The notes beneath the pieces were generated by a model. The model had not been told where the DNA came from. It did no database searches and worked only from the letters and a program-made list of their open reading frames with translations. From Candidatus Gastranaerophilales bacterium (lineage in GTDB: Bacteria; Cyanobacteriota; Vampirovibrionia; Gastranaerophilales; Gastranaerophilaceae): a DNA stretch of 64,000 bases. The position numbers were made by a program, and so were the translations under genes. Of the stretch, positions 1 through 8,651 are shown in pieces. The stretch spans positions 1 through 64,000 of the forward strand of contig CALUZA010000047.1 of NCBI GenBank assembly GCA_944325185.1, read 5' to 3'. Every line of letters starts with the position of its first letter. Within the stretch, counting starts at the first letter, position 1.

Positions 1-35
1 TTTTGATCAAAATTTTCAGTTATTTGAAGTTTCAT
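1..35 (-). CDS. Start of an unidentified gene, cut by the window edge
   Basis: Only the first eleven codons are inside the window (MKLQITENFDQ). An ATG at 35 is preceded on the minus strand by AAAGGA about eight bases upstream, a good Shine-Dalgarno site, so the start is credible. It lies 88 bases downstream of the 113-residue gene on the same strand and may belong to the same transcript. Too little is visible to name a product. Confidence 0.5.
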   Translation of the reverse strand, partial: MKLQITENFDQ

Positions 36-122
36 CTTTATTTTCCTTTAATTACTGCTTACATATATATAAAGTATATAAAGATTATTGAATTTCAAAT
101 TTAACTTTTTTTGTTACAAAAC

Positions 123-464
123 TTAATCTTCGAGAGAAACTTCCTCGTTATCGTCCTCTTTGGCTTTTTGTTGCTTTTTATTTTTTCCTTTGTTTTCTTC
201 TTCTTTTTCTTTTATTACTTTTTTAAGCATTATAGAACCTGCATTAACAAGCGCCAAACTATCCAAAGAAGCTCTTAACTGTGCAGAACGGTCTTGATAA
301 TTTCTTGAGGCATTTTCCCTATTTTCTTCCTCTTGCATCTCTTGTGCAAAATATTCTCCGCCTTGACCCATTTTTTCATCAGACATCTTATTTGCCATGC
401 CTGATGCATCACCTGATTTAAAATTAAAACTTGGAATTGGAGATATCCCTCTGTTATCGACCAT
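123..464 (-). CDS. Small charged hypothetical protein with an N-terminal SPI...NFK motif
   Basis: I do not recognise this 113-residue protein. The first 20 residues contain ISPI and FNFKSG, resembling short N-terminal motifs in other unknown proteins of this window (SPLI/SPIL at 9.66 and 12.4 kb, FKG at 14.3 and 29.5 kb). A glutamine/glutamate-rich middle is followed by a short apolar helix near residues 67-84 and a strongly Lys/Glu-rich tail ending in acidic residues. There is no signal peptide or clear membrane span. The ATG at 464 has a GAGGG ribosome site about six bases upstream, so it is probably translated. The flanking partial gene lies on the same strand. Confidence 0.6.
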   Translation of the reverse strand: MVDNRGISPIPSFNFKSGDASGMANKMSDEKMGQGGEYFAQEMQEEENRENASRNYQDRSAQLRASLDSLALVNAGSIMLKKVIKEKEEENKGKNKKQQKAKEDDNEEVSLED

Positions 465-571
465 TTTTTACCCTCGTTTTATGTCTGATAGATGATATCA
501 TTTTTTTAAAAAAAAGACAACACTAACAAGTAGTAAAAAACCTGAAAAATATTTTTTTTGCTAGCAATAAT

Positions 572-1297
572 CTAAAAGTAATTTGAAATCTCTATTAAAG
601 CTTCTTGCTCATTAAAACCAACGCTGTTTGGTGCAGTATTTCCCCAAAGAGCAAGTATTGTTTTTATATTTTTATATTTTTCACAAGGAAGAATATTATG
701 AATATTATCATCCACGAAAAGAGCGCTTGAATATCCGTTTAACCTCATATACTCATCCATAAAGTCAGCCTTTGTAGGATAATTGCTTAAAGCTTCACGA
801 GCAAAAATCTTACTCTCATCAATATTTAAACCGTAAAAACTTAATCTTTTTATAATTGAAGATTTATTTTTCTTTGACGCAACAACAAAATCAATTTTCT
901 TATCTTCATATAACCTTTTTATTCCAAAGAAAAATTCATACGGCTTTTCTAAATTTTGCCAAAATTCATTATGATTTTTAATCAAATCTTCTCTAATTTT
1001 CAAAAAATCTTCGCAAAATTCTTCTTCTTTTTGTTTATTTCTTTTTAATAGCGCATTTTCAAAAAGTGAAACAATATTTTCTTCTTTTACTTTATTAAAA
1101 ATCAAAGGATTAAAATAATAAAACATCCAAATATTATAAATAAGAAATTTATACTTATAATATAGTTTATAATTTTCCTCATCAACTTCATCAAAAAAAG
1201 GAATACCTAAATACTGATATCTGCTTACAAGATACACTTCTCTGAGCGTATCAAACAATACTCCATCAAAATCTAAAAATAAAATCTTCTTTTCCAC
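572..1297 (-). CDS. HAD-superfamily hydrolase (phosphatase-like)
   Basis: This is a 241-residue haloacid dehalogenase fold protein. Motif I is DFDGV at residues 9-13, with the nucleophile and acid Asp pair. Motif II is the Ser in VVASKK, near residue 140. Motif III is the Lys in the YPTKADF stretch. Motif IV is FVDDN near residue 195. The insert after motif I is helical, as in cap type C1 enzymes. The substrate cannot be told from sequence; small phosphate esters are usual. The start is GTG at 1297, because an in-frame stop lies just upstream. No Shine-Dalgarno site is present, but TGATATTTT ends six bases before the GTG, so the message may be leaderless. A 55-codon frame lies 21 bases upstream on the same strand. 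Confidence 0.85.
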   Translation of the reverse strand: MEKKILFLDFDGVLFDTLREVYLVSRYQYLGIPFFDEVDEENYKLYYKYKFLIYNIWMFYYFNPLIFNKVKEENIVSLFENALLKRNKQKEEEFCEDFLKIREDLIKNHNEFWQNLEKPYEFFFGIKRLYEDKKIDFVVASKKNKSSIIKRLSFYGLNIDESKIFAREALSNYPTKADFMDEYMRLNGYSSALFVDDNIHNILPCEKYKNIKTILALWGNTAPNSVGFNEQEALIEISNYF

Positions 1298-1318
1298 AAA
1301 TTTAAAATATCATAAAAG

Positions 1319-1486
1319 TTAAAAATTATAAATTCTGGTATTTGGCTTATAATTTTTAGATTTAATCTTATCTGCAAGAGATTTTATTCTCCAATCGTAA
1401 TATTCAAAAGATAAAAAATCGCTGAACAATTCTATATCTTTAGACAGTTCATCATTAAATTTTTCATTCTTTTCCATTTTAGTCAT
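1319..1486 (-). CDS. Possible 55-residue small protein
   Basis: A complete frame on the minus strand runs from ATG 1486 to TAA 1319. The product begins MTKMEKNEKFNDEL and ends NTRIYNF. It is rich in Lys, Asp and aromatic residues (FEYYDWR in the middle) and looks like a compact helical protein, not random translation. GGATG lies just upstream as a possible ribosome site. It precedes the HAD gene by 21 bases on the same strand. I recognise no family. Without it, the 254-base gap between genes would be empty. Confidence 0.45.
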   Translation of the reverse strand: MTKMEKNEKFNDELSKDIELFSDFLSFEYYDWRIKSLADKIKSKNYKPNTRIYNF

Positions 1487-1551
1487 ACTTCATCCATCCA
1501 ATAAATAACATCTAATTATATAAAGTATTTTTTCAACTAAAAATTGCAAAA

Positions 1552-2367
1552 TCAAAAGAAAAATATCATTTTTGTTAATAAAAACAAAGAAATTGTTACA
1601 AAAATTATAAAAATTATATGTTTTAATAATTTGTTTTTATCTTTTTTTTGTTTCTTCTTAACTTTTTTTTGAGGTTTAGGCTGCTTATTAATATGTTCTT
1701 TTATTGTTTTTCTTGCTTGTTTTATTTTTTCTTTAACTCTTTTTTGCGCAGGAGTTAATTCTTTCTTCTTTTTATTCTTGGTTTTATATTGGCTTACTTT
1801 ATTAACATAACTTTCATCTTTTCTGCCATCTATTGTCTTTTCAACATTTGAATTAAATTCACCTTGTTTTAAATTCAAAAGCTCGGCTTTTTCTTCTTGC
1901 GCAAGACGTACATATTCATCAATCAATTTATTTTGTTTTAATGGTTTTTGAGTTATCAAAAGGGTTTCGTCAAATTGTAATTTTTTTATTTTTTCATCCT
2001 TCTTTTTTGCATACGCATAATTTATTGCAATTTCAAAGGCCCTTTTCAAAGATTCTAAAACCTCTGTGCTTGAAATATCCTCACCATGCGCACATTTATT
2101 CCCCGCGCGCTTTATAAAAAATAAATCCTCTACAAATTCTCTTTCTTCCTGCGATTTTATGTTGTCTTTCAAACAATTGACAACATCGTCAAAAGTCATT
2201 TCTTTTGTATCTTTACCAAAGACCTTTTTTGCTGTTTTTTCAGCAAAAATCCTTAATTGTACGGCACATTGATTAAAATATTCATCCCGAAAAAGCTTCT
2301 CACTATCAATAATCAAAGAAAAAAGCTCTTTATCGACACTTTTTAAAAAATCAAAATTACTTGCCAC
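1552..2367 (-). CDS. DUF4145-like domain protein with a C-terminal membrane anchor
   Basis: This 271-residue protein has an N-terminal helical domain (about 1-125) of the DUF4145 type, the fold also found at the N-terminus of some HsdR restriction subunits. It shows the characteristic LRIFAEK and IKRAGNKCAHGE segments, the latter matching the usual GNxAAH motif. A long Lys-rich linker (about 140-245) leads to one strongly hydrophobic terminal helix of about 20 residues, which suggests a tail-anchored membrane protein with its domain in the cytoplasm. The start is GTG at 2367 with GAGGAT six bases upstream. aroA ends four bases before it, so the two are co-transcribed. No restriction partner lies nearby, so its role is unknown. 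Confidence 0.7.
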   Translation of the reverse strand: MASNFDFLKSVDKELFSLIIDSEKLFRDEYFNQCAVQLRIFAEKTAKKVFGKDTKEMTFDDVVNCLKDNIKSQEEREFVEDLFFIKRAGNKCAHGEDISSTEVLESLKRAFEIAINYAYAKKKDEKIKKLQFDETLLITQKPLKQNKLIDEYVRLAQEEKAELLNLKQGEFNSNVEKTIDGRKDESYVNKVSQYKTKNKKKKELTPAQKRVKEKIKQARKTIKEHINKQPKPQKKVKKKQKKDKNKLLKHIIFIIFVTISLFLLTKMIFFF

Positions 2368-2370
2368 AAT

Positions 2371-3693
2371 TTATCCTCTAAAATTTTTAATTTTATCCAT
2401 AAGCTCCAAAAATTCCGGAAATGAAGTATTCACACAACCAAAATCTTTAATTATGGTTTCTTTTTCATTTATTAAAGACAAAATATAATAACTCATTGCA
2501 AGCCTATGATCTAAATGGGTTTCAAGAACAGCCTTCTTATTTACCTTTTTTGCACCGTATATTGTAAAACCGTCATCTTTTTCAATTATTTTAATTCCGA
2601 ATTCACTCAATCCCTCAACCATTGCTTTAATTCTATCCGATTCCTTATTCCTTAAATCAGAAGCATCGGAAATCTCGCTAATTCCATCTGCAACTGTAGC
2701 CAAAACAGCAAGAACAGGGATTTCATCAATTAACCTTGGTATAATATCACCTTTAATTTCAAAAGGCTTAATATTTTTAGTATAGCAAACCTCAATATCT
2801 GCAACCTTTTCGCCCGAAACAGTTCTTTCATTTAAAATTGAAAAATTTATTTCAGCTTGTCGAAAAACGTCTAAAATGCCTGTTCTTGTAGGATTTATTC
2901 CGACATTCTTAATTAATACTTTTGAATTTGGAATGATGGCAGCAGCTACCATAAAAAAAGCACAAGAAGAAATATCGCCTACAACTTCAATTTCTCCTGA
3001 CTTAAACTCACTTTTTTCAATGCTAACCCAAAAACCATTCTCGTCCTTACCTGTCTTAATATTTGCTCCTAAATATTCAAGCATAACTTCCGTATGATTT
3101 CTTGAAAGGTAATTTTCATAAACTTTTGTGATACCGCAAGAATTAAGTCCTGCAAGCAAAATTGCACTTTTAACCTGAGCAGAAGCAATCGGAGAATTAT
3201 AAGTAATAGCCTTTAAATCATTCCCGTATATATCTATAGGCATTTTATTTTCATTTGAATTAATCTTTGCTCCCATTAAACTCAAAGGTTTAATTACCCT
3301 TCCCATTGGTCTTTTTTCAAGACTTTCGTCTCCTGTAAAAGTTGCCCTAAAACCATTTATGGAAGAAAACAACCCCATAAGCAATCTTGCACTTGTTCCG
3401 GAATTACCACAATCCAATTTTTCAAAAGGAGACCTAAAAGCCTCTTTTGCATCAATTTCAAGCTCTCTATTTGAAAAATTAAAAAACTTTACCCCGACAT
3501 TTTTTAAAATATCTAAAGTCGCAAGACAATCCTTGCCTAAAGACAAATTTTTTACTCTGATTTTTTTTCCGGTCTGCTTCGATACAACGGCACCGATTAT
3601 AAGACTTCTGTGCGAAATAGATTTATCAGGAGGAATAATAATTTCTCCTGATAAACATCCGCTAAATTTTACATTTGTTATATCTTTTGACAT
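2371..3693 (-). CDS. aroA: 3-phosphoshikimate 1-carboxyvinyltransferase (EPSP synthase)
   Basis: This enzyme joins shikimate-3-phosphate and phosphoenolpyruvate to give EPSP, the sixth step of the shikimate pathway for aromatic amino acids. The 440-residue length is normal. Visible family motifs are PPDKSISHRS near the N-terminus (substrate-binding Lys, Ser and Arg), the LDCGNSGTSARLL segment near residue 95, GDESLEKRPM, and the DLRNKESDRI and HLDHRLAMS segments of the C-terminal half. It follows speE with a one-base gap, so the two genes form a transcription unit. No obvious Shine-Dalgarno site precedes it, suggesting translational coupling. Confidence 0.97.
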   Translation of the reverse strand: MSKDITNVKFSGCLSGEIIIPPDKSISHRSLIIGAVVSKQTGKKIRVKNLSLGKDCLATLDILKNVGVKFFNFSNRELEIDAKEAFRSPFEKLDCGNSGTSARLLMGLFSSINGFRATFTGDESLEKRPMGRVIKPLSLMGAKINSNENKMPIDIYGNDLKAITYNSPIASAQVKSAILLAGLNSCGITKVYENYLSRNHTEVMLEYLGANIKTGKDENGFWVSIEKSEFKSGEIEVVGDISSCAFFMVAAAIIPNSKVLIKNVGINPTRTGILDVFRQAEINFSILNERTVSGEKVADIEVCYTKNIKPFEIKGDIIPRLIDEIPVLAVLATVADGISEISDASDLRNKESDRIKAMVEGLSEFGIKIIEKDDGFTIYGAKKVNKKAVLETHLDHRLAMSYYILSLINEKETIIKDFGCVNTSFPEFLELMDKIKNFRG

Positions 3694-3694
3694 T

Positions 3695-4546
3695 TTAACC
3701 GTTTAAAAGTTCAGCTACAAAATTCGGAACGCAGAATACTGCACTATGAAGCGCTCTATTATAAATTTTACAAGTTTTTGCAATTTTATTTGATAAAACT
3801 TCATCAATTTCATTTGAGTTCAAAGGAATTTCTACATCATCACTACAGAAACCCCAAGACCAGTATCCACCGGGATATGTCGGCATAGGGCCGCAATATG
3901 GAGCAACATTTTTAAATACTTTTCTTAGAAGTTTATATGTCTTTCTCATATTTTCACTTTGTGCAAACGGGCCTTCTGTTTGAGGAACGACTATTCCGCC
4001 TTTTTTCAATGCACGTTTTACATTATTATAAAAACCTTCATTAAATAATCCTTCTCCCGGTCCTATCGGATCAGTTGAATCAATTAAAACAACATCATAA
4101 ATATTTTCTTTTCCTTTAATAAAATCAATAGCATCTTCTACAAGAACAGATACTCTTTCATCATTTAAACCCGAAGAAACTGTCGGAAAATATTTTTTGG
4201 ATGCTTCAATTACCATTCCGTCAATTTCAACCATATCAATATGTTTAACGGAATCATATTTTAATAATTCACGAACGGTTCCTCCGTCCCCACCGCCAAT
4301 TACAAGAACTGTTTCAGGGTTTTTATGAGTCAACATCGGGATATGAACTATCATTTCATGGTAGAAAAATTCATCACGTTCAGTTACCATCATAAGCCCA
4401 TCCAAGGTCAAAACATTTCCAAAAGCTCTGGAATGAAACACATCAACCGCCTGAAAAGGAGATTTATCCGAAAATAAATCTTTATCATTTTCAATTGCAA
4501 TTCCAAAACCTTCGGGTGTAATTTCATGATACAATTTCTCAGCCAT
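3695..4546 (-). CDS. speE: Spermidine synthase (polyamine aminopropyltransferase)
   Basis: It transfers an aminopropyl group from decarboxylated S-adenosylmethionine to putrescine. Family motifs are present: the VIGGGDGGTVREL nucleotide loop, the acidic MVEID strand end, VEDAIDF, and the catalytic DSTDPIGPGEGLF loop. YPGGYWSWGFCS near the C-terminus is also typical. I chose ATG 4546 because AAAGGA lies six bases upstream and MAEKLYHE matches the family's usual start; an in-frame ATG at 4573 would add nine residues without a ribosome site. No speD or speA/C lies in the window. Divergent from the 89-residue gene, with about 75 bases of shared upstream region. Confidence 0.95.
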   Translation of the reverse strand: MAEKLYHEITPEGFGIAIENDKDLFSDKSPFQAVDVFHSRAFGNVLTLDGLMMVTERDEFFYHEMIVHIPMLTHKNPETVLVIGGGDGGTVRELLKYDSVKHIDMVEIDGMVIEASKKYFPTVSSGLNDERVSVLVEDAIDFIKGKENIYDVVLIDSTDPIGPGEGLFNEGFYNNVKRALKKGGIVVPQTEGPFAQSENMRKTYKLLRKVFKNVAPYCGPMPTYPGGYWSWGFCSDDVEIPLNSNEIDEVLSNKIAKTCKIYNRALHSAVFCVPNFVAELLNG

Positions 4547-4605
4547 TTCTTTTCCTTTATTTAACTTAAACATGTTTCATAATTATACAAAAAAAATTAA
4601 GTATT

Positions 4606-4614
4606 TGTTATAAT
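4606..4614 (+). promoter_or_regulatory. Extended -10 box (TGTTATAAT) directing a leaderless start at 4622
   Basis: TG-T-TATAAT is a perfect extended -10 element. Its last base is seven bases before the ATG at 4622, so transcription should start at or within a base of that ATG. There is no Shine-Dalgarno sequence and no room for one. Confidence 0.7.
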
Positions 4615-4621
4615 TATTTTA

Positions 4622-4891
4622 ATGAAAAGCAAAAACAAAATCATGGATTCATTTGAAGAATTTATTGCCTTACCCTTGTCAATACTTAAAAACAGAATAA
4701 TTCAAATAACAGGGTTTAGGTCTGATTTTGTGTCGAGCAAATCAATTGATGTTGAATTAACGGATGATACTATCCACATTAACGTTATAAACAGTGAAGG
4801 CGCATACAATCTTTTAAGCAGCGTTATATATAAAAAACAAATGTTAAAAAAACAAGCGCAAAAGGAAAAACAGGAAAAAACGGCGGTTTAA
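4622..4891 (+). CDS. Hypothetical 89-residue protein upstream of engB
   Basis: I do not recognise this small protein. The N-terminal two thirds look like an alpha/beta fold: a helix (SFEEFIALPLSILKNRI), then alternating strands (SIDVELTDDTIHINVI). A Lys/Gln/Glu-rich helical tail follows (about 70-89), typical of an RNA- or ribosome-contacting small protein. It lies five bases upstream of engB on the same strand, so the two are surely co-transcribed and it may share a role in ribosome assembly; that is inference from position only. It is predicted to be translated from a leaderless message. Confidence 0.7.
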   Translation: MKSKNKIMDSFEEFIALPLSILKNRIIQITGFRSDFVSSKSIDVELTDDTIHINVINSEGAYNLLSSVIYKKQMLKKQAQKEKQEKTAV

Positions 4892-4896
4892 AATAA

Positions 4897-5475
4897 ATGA
4901 AAATAAAAAATGCAAAATTCATAACAAGTTCCCCGAATTTAAAACTTTGTCCTGATTTCAACATGCCCGAATTTGCCCTTTTGGGTCGTTCTAATGTTGG
5001 AAAATCAAGTTTTATAAATACCCTTGTAAATCAATCCAAACTTGCAAAAACCTCAAATACACCGGGTAAAACTCGCCTGATAAACCTTTTCGAAATTCAA
5101 ACCACAACAAAACCATTTATTCTAGCGGATTTACCGGGATATGGTTTTGCAAAAGTATCCAAAAAAGAACAAGAAATATGGCAAAAAAATCTTGAAGAAT
5201 ATCTTTTAAAAAGAGAAAGCTTGATTTGCACAATCCAATTTATCGATGCAAGGCATGACATTCAAAAGAATGATTTTCAAATGCAAGAATGGTTGAAATA
5301 CAACAATATATCTTGTTTTAATATTTTGACAAAATGTGATTATATTTCAAGAAATGAAATTTCAAAAAAACTAACCCTCATTAAAAAAGAATTTCAAAAT
5401 GACGCTATTCCTTTTTCTTCAAAAGACAAACAATACATTGATATTGTTTTAAAGAAAATTTCAAGTTTAATTTAA
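4897..5475 (+). CDS. engB: Ribosome biogenesis GTP-binding protein EngB/YsxC
   Basis: This small GTPase is needed for late assembly of the large ribosomal subunit. At 192 residues the length is normal. It has the G1 loop GRSNVGKSSFIN near residues 29-40, the G2/switch I stretch TSNTPGKTRLIN, the G3 motif DLPGYGFA, and TKCD as G4 (normally TKxD). The FILADLPGYG strand is diagnostic of the EngB family. It is the second gene of a two-gene unit after the 89-residue protein. Its last nine bases overlap the last nine of rsmG on the opposite strand, so the two stop codons lie inside each other's reading frame. Confidence 0.95.
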   Translation: MKIKNAKFITSSPNLKLCPDFNMPEFALLGRSNVGKSSFINTLVNQSKLAKTSNTPGKTRLINLFEIQTTTKPFILADLPGYGFAKVSKKEQEIWQKNLEEYLLKRESLICTIQFIDARHDIQKNDFQMQEWLKYNNISCFNILTKCDYISRNEISKKLTLIKKEFQNDAIPFSSKDKQYIDIVLKKISSLI

Positions 5476-6108
5476 ACTTTTTAAAATAACTAAATTTCTG
5501 TCATAAATTTCTTCTAAAGGCAGTTTATAAGGTATTATCTCGAATTTTGCGTCTTTATAGTTCTTTTTAAAATTTTTAATTTCTTCATCCGAAGATTTTG
5601 ATTTATAAATTAAAAAACTGCCACCTTTACTTAAATGTTTCTTAGATAATTCAAAAACTTTTTCAATTTTTCCGACAGCTCGAGATACAACTAAATCGAC
5701 CCCTAAAGGAGAAACCTCCTCTATTCTTGAATATAAAATTTCAAGATTATCCAACCCAAGAACATCTTTAATCTCTTTTATAAAATTTATTTTTTTAATT
5801 CTTGAATCATTTGCAATTATTTTTTTATCTGGAAAACAAACAGCCAAAATAACGCTTGGAAACCCACCACCAGTACCAACATCCAGCACTTTTTTCTTTT
5901 CTTTAAATTTATCCCATTTTAAAATCGCAAGCGAATCAAAAACATGTTTTTCAAAAATAAATTTTACATCATTTGAGCTCATCAAATTAGTGTGTTCATT
6001 ATATTGAATAAAAGCTTGATACCAAAGATTAAGCTTTTGTATAGTTTTTTCATTTATATTAAAACTAAATTCATTCTTTAAAATTTCAATTTCTTTGTTG
6101 TTTATCAT
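5467..6108 (-). CDS. rsmG: 16S rRNA (guanine527-N7)-methyltransferase RsmG/GidB
   Basis: It methylates G527 of 16S rRNA using S-adenosylmethionine. The 213-residue length is usual. Visible are the N-terminal helical part (YNEHTNLMSSND), motif I VLDVGTGGGFPSVILA near residue 75, the acidic motif II strand IIANDSRIKK, and VDLVVSRAVG with the conserved Arg-Ala of the family. Its start lies inside the 3' end of the NTPase-TPR gene (23-base overlap), so translation is coupled. Loss of this enzyme commonly gives low-level streptomycin resistance in bacteria (family knowledge). Confidence 0.95.
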   Translation of the reverse strand: MINNKEIEILKNEFSFNINEKTIQKLNLWYQAFIQYNEHTNLMSSNDVKFIFEKHVFDSLAILKWDKFKEKKKVLDVGTGGGFPSVILAVCFPDKKIIANDSRIKKINFIKEIKDVLGLDNLEILYSRIEEVSPLGVDLVVSRAVGKIEKVFELSKKHLSKGGSFLIYKSKSSDEEIKNFKKNYKDAKFEIIPYKLPLEEIYDRNLVILKSLN

Positions 6109-8434
6109 ATTTCTCTATAATTAAATTATAACTAACATCGTCAAGACGCATTTTAATATCTTTTATTCTTTGATTAATTCTTGCTATATTTTCATCATTT
6201 GATCCATTTTTCAACGATGCCTTTGCACTTAAGAAATTAATTAAAGCTTTTTCATCATTTCCTCTATCATAATGAAATTCGCCTGCTTCAAAATAAACCA
6301 ATGCAATTTTAAAATCATCATTTAACTTTTGAGCTGACGATAAAGCTTGCTTAAAGTATCCTATTGCTATAACCTCATCAAATTTTGCGTATAACTTTGC
6401 AAGTTCTTTTTGAGAAAAATACATATTTTCATAATCATTTACCTCGCTGTCATACAATAGCGCAAGCTTTAAAAAATCAATAGCTTCTTTATAATTTTCC
6501 AAATCTATATTTATTAATGCTAAATTTGTTAAAGACGCTGAATAATACTTATTTTCATTTCTTTCCGAGCTTATTGTATAATTTTTTCTATAATATTTTA
6601 TTGCATTTTCAATGTCTTGATTTTCATCATACAAAACACCAAGCTTATAATATATTTTTGCAGTCAATTCTTTGTTTTTTCCTAAAGCAATAGACAAAGC
6701 TTTTTCATAATTTTTTATAGCGTCATGAATTTTTGAATCTGCCTCATCAATTTGAGCTATTTCAATATAAGCACGAATTCTGTAGCTTTTTGAATTATTT
6801 TCATTTTGCACTATAGCTTTATATCTTTCTTTTGCATCATCAATTCTATATAAATTTTTAAAACAATTTGCAATAAAATATTCAAGCTCGCAAACCCTTG
6901 AATCACCGTTTTTTAAAGCAATATCAAGTGCAGTTTCATAAAATTGTTTTGCAACTTTATATTCATTCAAACATTCATGATTTTTTGCAACCAAAGTCAA
7001 AATCTCAATTCTAAATTCACCCTCAAAATCAACCTCGTAAGCTCTTTTAAGCTCCGAAAGAGAATCTTGATATTTATAATTTTTCGAAAATTCACGAGCG
7101 CTATTTATAAGATTAATTATAAATAATCTGTTTTTTTCTTTGTTCTCGTCTATTAATGATTTTTGACCCGAATCTTCCAACCTTTTTTTAATTAATAAAT
7201 CATTTTCTTCTTTTGTTAAAAATTTCTTTCTTTCCTTTATTTTATTTAATTTTTCAGATAATTTAGTTTTTTGATGCAATTTTTCATCATGCCATGAAGA
7301 TGATGTAATTCCCAAATATGAAAAGGTTTTCTGGCTTTTTTCAGGAGAATTTATTGCAGGAATAAGAGAATTAAAAAGCTCAATTTCCTTTCTTATAGAT
7401 TCTCTTGATAATCTTAAAAGCCTATCTTTTGGGCTCTTTGTTAATTCATTTTCATAAATTTCAACTAAATTTTTATAATAAGTTATTTTTTCTTGTATAG
7501 AAAAGGTTTTAACAATATATTGTTTAAAATAATCTTTTACATATATTTCATTTTTAAAATGACTTATTAAAAAGTTTTTAGACAAATATTCTATATGCGA
7601 AACATCGCCAAGTTTATATTCTTTTAAGAAATCTACACTGACAGGATGAGACAATGTACATAAAATTTTAAATAAATCTTGATATACGCTTGGAGTCAAA
7701 GAAACAAACTTTGAAACCATAAATTCTTCAAATCCGATTTTTAAACTTATATTCTTTCTTTCAAACTCAGAAATTAAATCTCTTATTAAAATACCTGTGA
7801 CACTTGAATATTTAACTGCCATTTTTAAATATAACTCAAGCCCCTGAGTAATATTATAAAACTTATCCTTTAAATCATCATCTATATCTTCGGATAATAC
7901 TGAAAGTTTCGACTTAAATTCGCTTTCATCAATCTGTTCTATTTTAATTGTTTTAACTCTAATCTTTTTAAATCTAAAAGCATTAGCACCGGTATTCCTC
8001 GATACGATGATAATTTTAACGTTTTCATAACTTGCAAGATGAGAAAGAAAATCTATAATTTCATTATTTTTTTCAACTTTCTCAAAATTTTCAACAATTA
8101 TTACACAATTTGCATTTATAGTTTTAAAATAATGACTTACTTTTTCTTTGAAATCTCCTTCTGTAAACTTTTTTAAAGAAATTTTTTGTGCCAATGAAAA
8201 ATTTCTCAAAGCATCATAAAAATTTAACAAAAAATCATCGATTACGGAATTTTCAAAGCAAAACTGTTGAAACACAAGGTTTTCATCTTCCAATTGGGGT
8301 ATAATTTTACCTATTGTTTCGCTTTTCGCAGAACCTTTCGGGCCATCCATGTAGAGTAAGTCAAAAGTAGATATGACAAAATTTAAAATTTCATTTATAA
8401 TGGAACTGTTAAATTGAAAAAAGCCTTGAGTCAT
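6086..8434 (-). CDS. STAND-like P-loop NTPase with TPR repeats
   Basis: About 782 residues. The N-terminal region has a P-loop, GPKGSAKS, near residues 31-38; a Walker-B-like strand VIIVENFE near 113; and a sensor-like strand IIIVSRNTG. A winged-helix-like region follows, then from about residue 400 many tetratricopeptide repeats of 35-40 residues (for example YKEAIDFLKLALLYDSEV). This order, NTPase then helical repeats, is that of STAND signalling ATPases such as MalT. No DNA-binding or nuclease effector domain is visible at either end. I chose ATG 8434 because TACAAT ends six bases before it; the ATG five codons upstream has neither a ribosome site nor a spaced -10 box. Confidence 0.75.
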   Translation of the reverse strand: MTQGFFQFNSSIINEILNFVISTFDLLYMDGPKGSAKSETIGKIIPQLEDENLVFQQFCFENSVIDDFLLNFYDALRNFSLAQKISLKKFTEGDFKEKVSHYFKTINANCVIIVENFEKVEKNNEIIDFLSHLASYENVKIIIVSRNTGANAFRFKKIRVKTIKIEQIDESEFKSKLSVLSEDIDDDLKDKFYNITQGLELYLKMAVKYSSVTGILIRDLISEFERKNISLKIGFEEFMVSKFVSLTPSVYQDLFKILCTLSHPVSVDFLKEYKLGDVSHIEYLSKNFLISHFKNEIYVKDYFKQYIVKTFSIQEKITYYKNLVEIYENELTKSPKDRLLRLSRESIRKEIELFNSLIPAINSPEKSQKTFSYLGITSSSWHDEKLHQKTKLSEKLNKIKERKKFLTKEENDLLIKKRLEDSGQKSLIDENKEKNRLFIINLINSAREFSKNYKYQDSLSELKRAYEVDFEGEFRIEILTLVAKNHECLNEYKVAKQFYETALDIALKNGDSRVCELEYFIANCFKNLYRIDDAKERYKAIVQNENNSKSYRIRAYIEIAQIDEADSKIHDAIKNYEKALSIALGKNKELTAKIYYKLGVLYDENQDIENAIKYYRKNYTISSERNENKYYSASLTNLALINIDLENYKEAIDFLKLALLYDSEVNDYENMYFSQKELAKLYAKFDEVIAIGYFKQALSSAQKLNDDFKIALVYFEAGEFHYDRGNDEKALINFLSAKASLKNGSNDENIARINQRIKDIKMRLDDVSYNLIIEKYDKQQRN

Positions 8435-8440
8435 AGTATT

Positions 8441-8446
8441 ATTGTA
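8441..8446 (-). promoter_or_regulatory. -10 box (TACAAT) for a leaderless start at 8434
   Basis: On the minus strand TACAAT ends six bases before ATG 8434, and TTGCAA stands 18 bases further upstream as a possible -35. No Shine-Dalgarno sequence is present. Confidence 0.5.
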
Positions 8447-8564
8447 CATAATTTTTTACATTGTTTGCAATAGTATAAATATTCGAGCATAAATATACAA
8501 AACAATAGTTGTCATAACCAAAAAGCTTACTAGTTGTGCATTTTACGGTTTAAATAATTATTAA

Positions 8565-8608
8565 AAATTGTAAAGAATATTTAACAAAAAAGGCAAATTT
8601 TACAATTT
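8565..8608. repeat. Inverted repeat AAATTGTAAA / TTTACAATTT upstream of the GH13 operon
   Basis: Two perfect 10-base arms at 8565-8574 and 8599-8608 are separated by 24 bases. They lie 44-87 bases upstream of the first gene of the membrane-protein/GH13 operon, a sensible place for a dimeric regulator to bind. The right arm contains TACAAT, which may itself be a -10 box. A regulatory role is inference from symmetry and position. Confidence 0.35.
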
Positions 8609-8651
8609 AGTGTTGTTAATTTAAATGTGTGTTTAGTTGTTTGGGGTAAAA

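Noticed and set aside
3359-3706. 115-codon plus-strand frame inside aroA
   Set aside because: aroA is unambiguous; there is no promoter or ribosome site for this frame.
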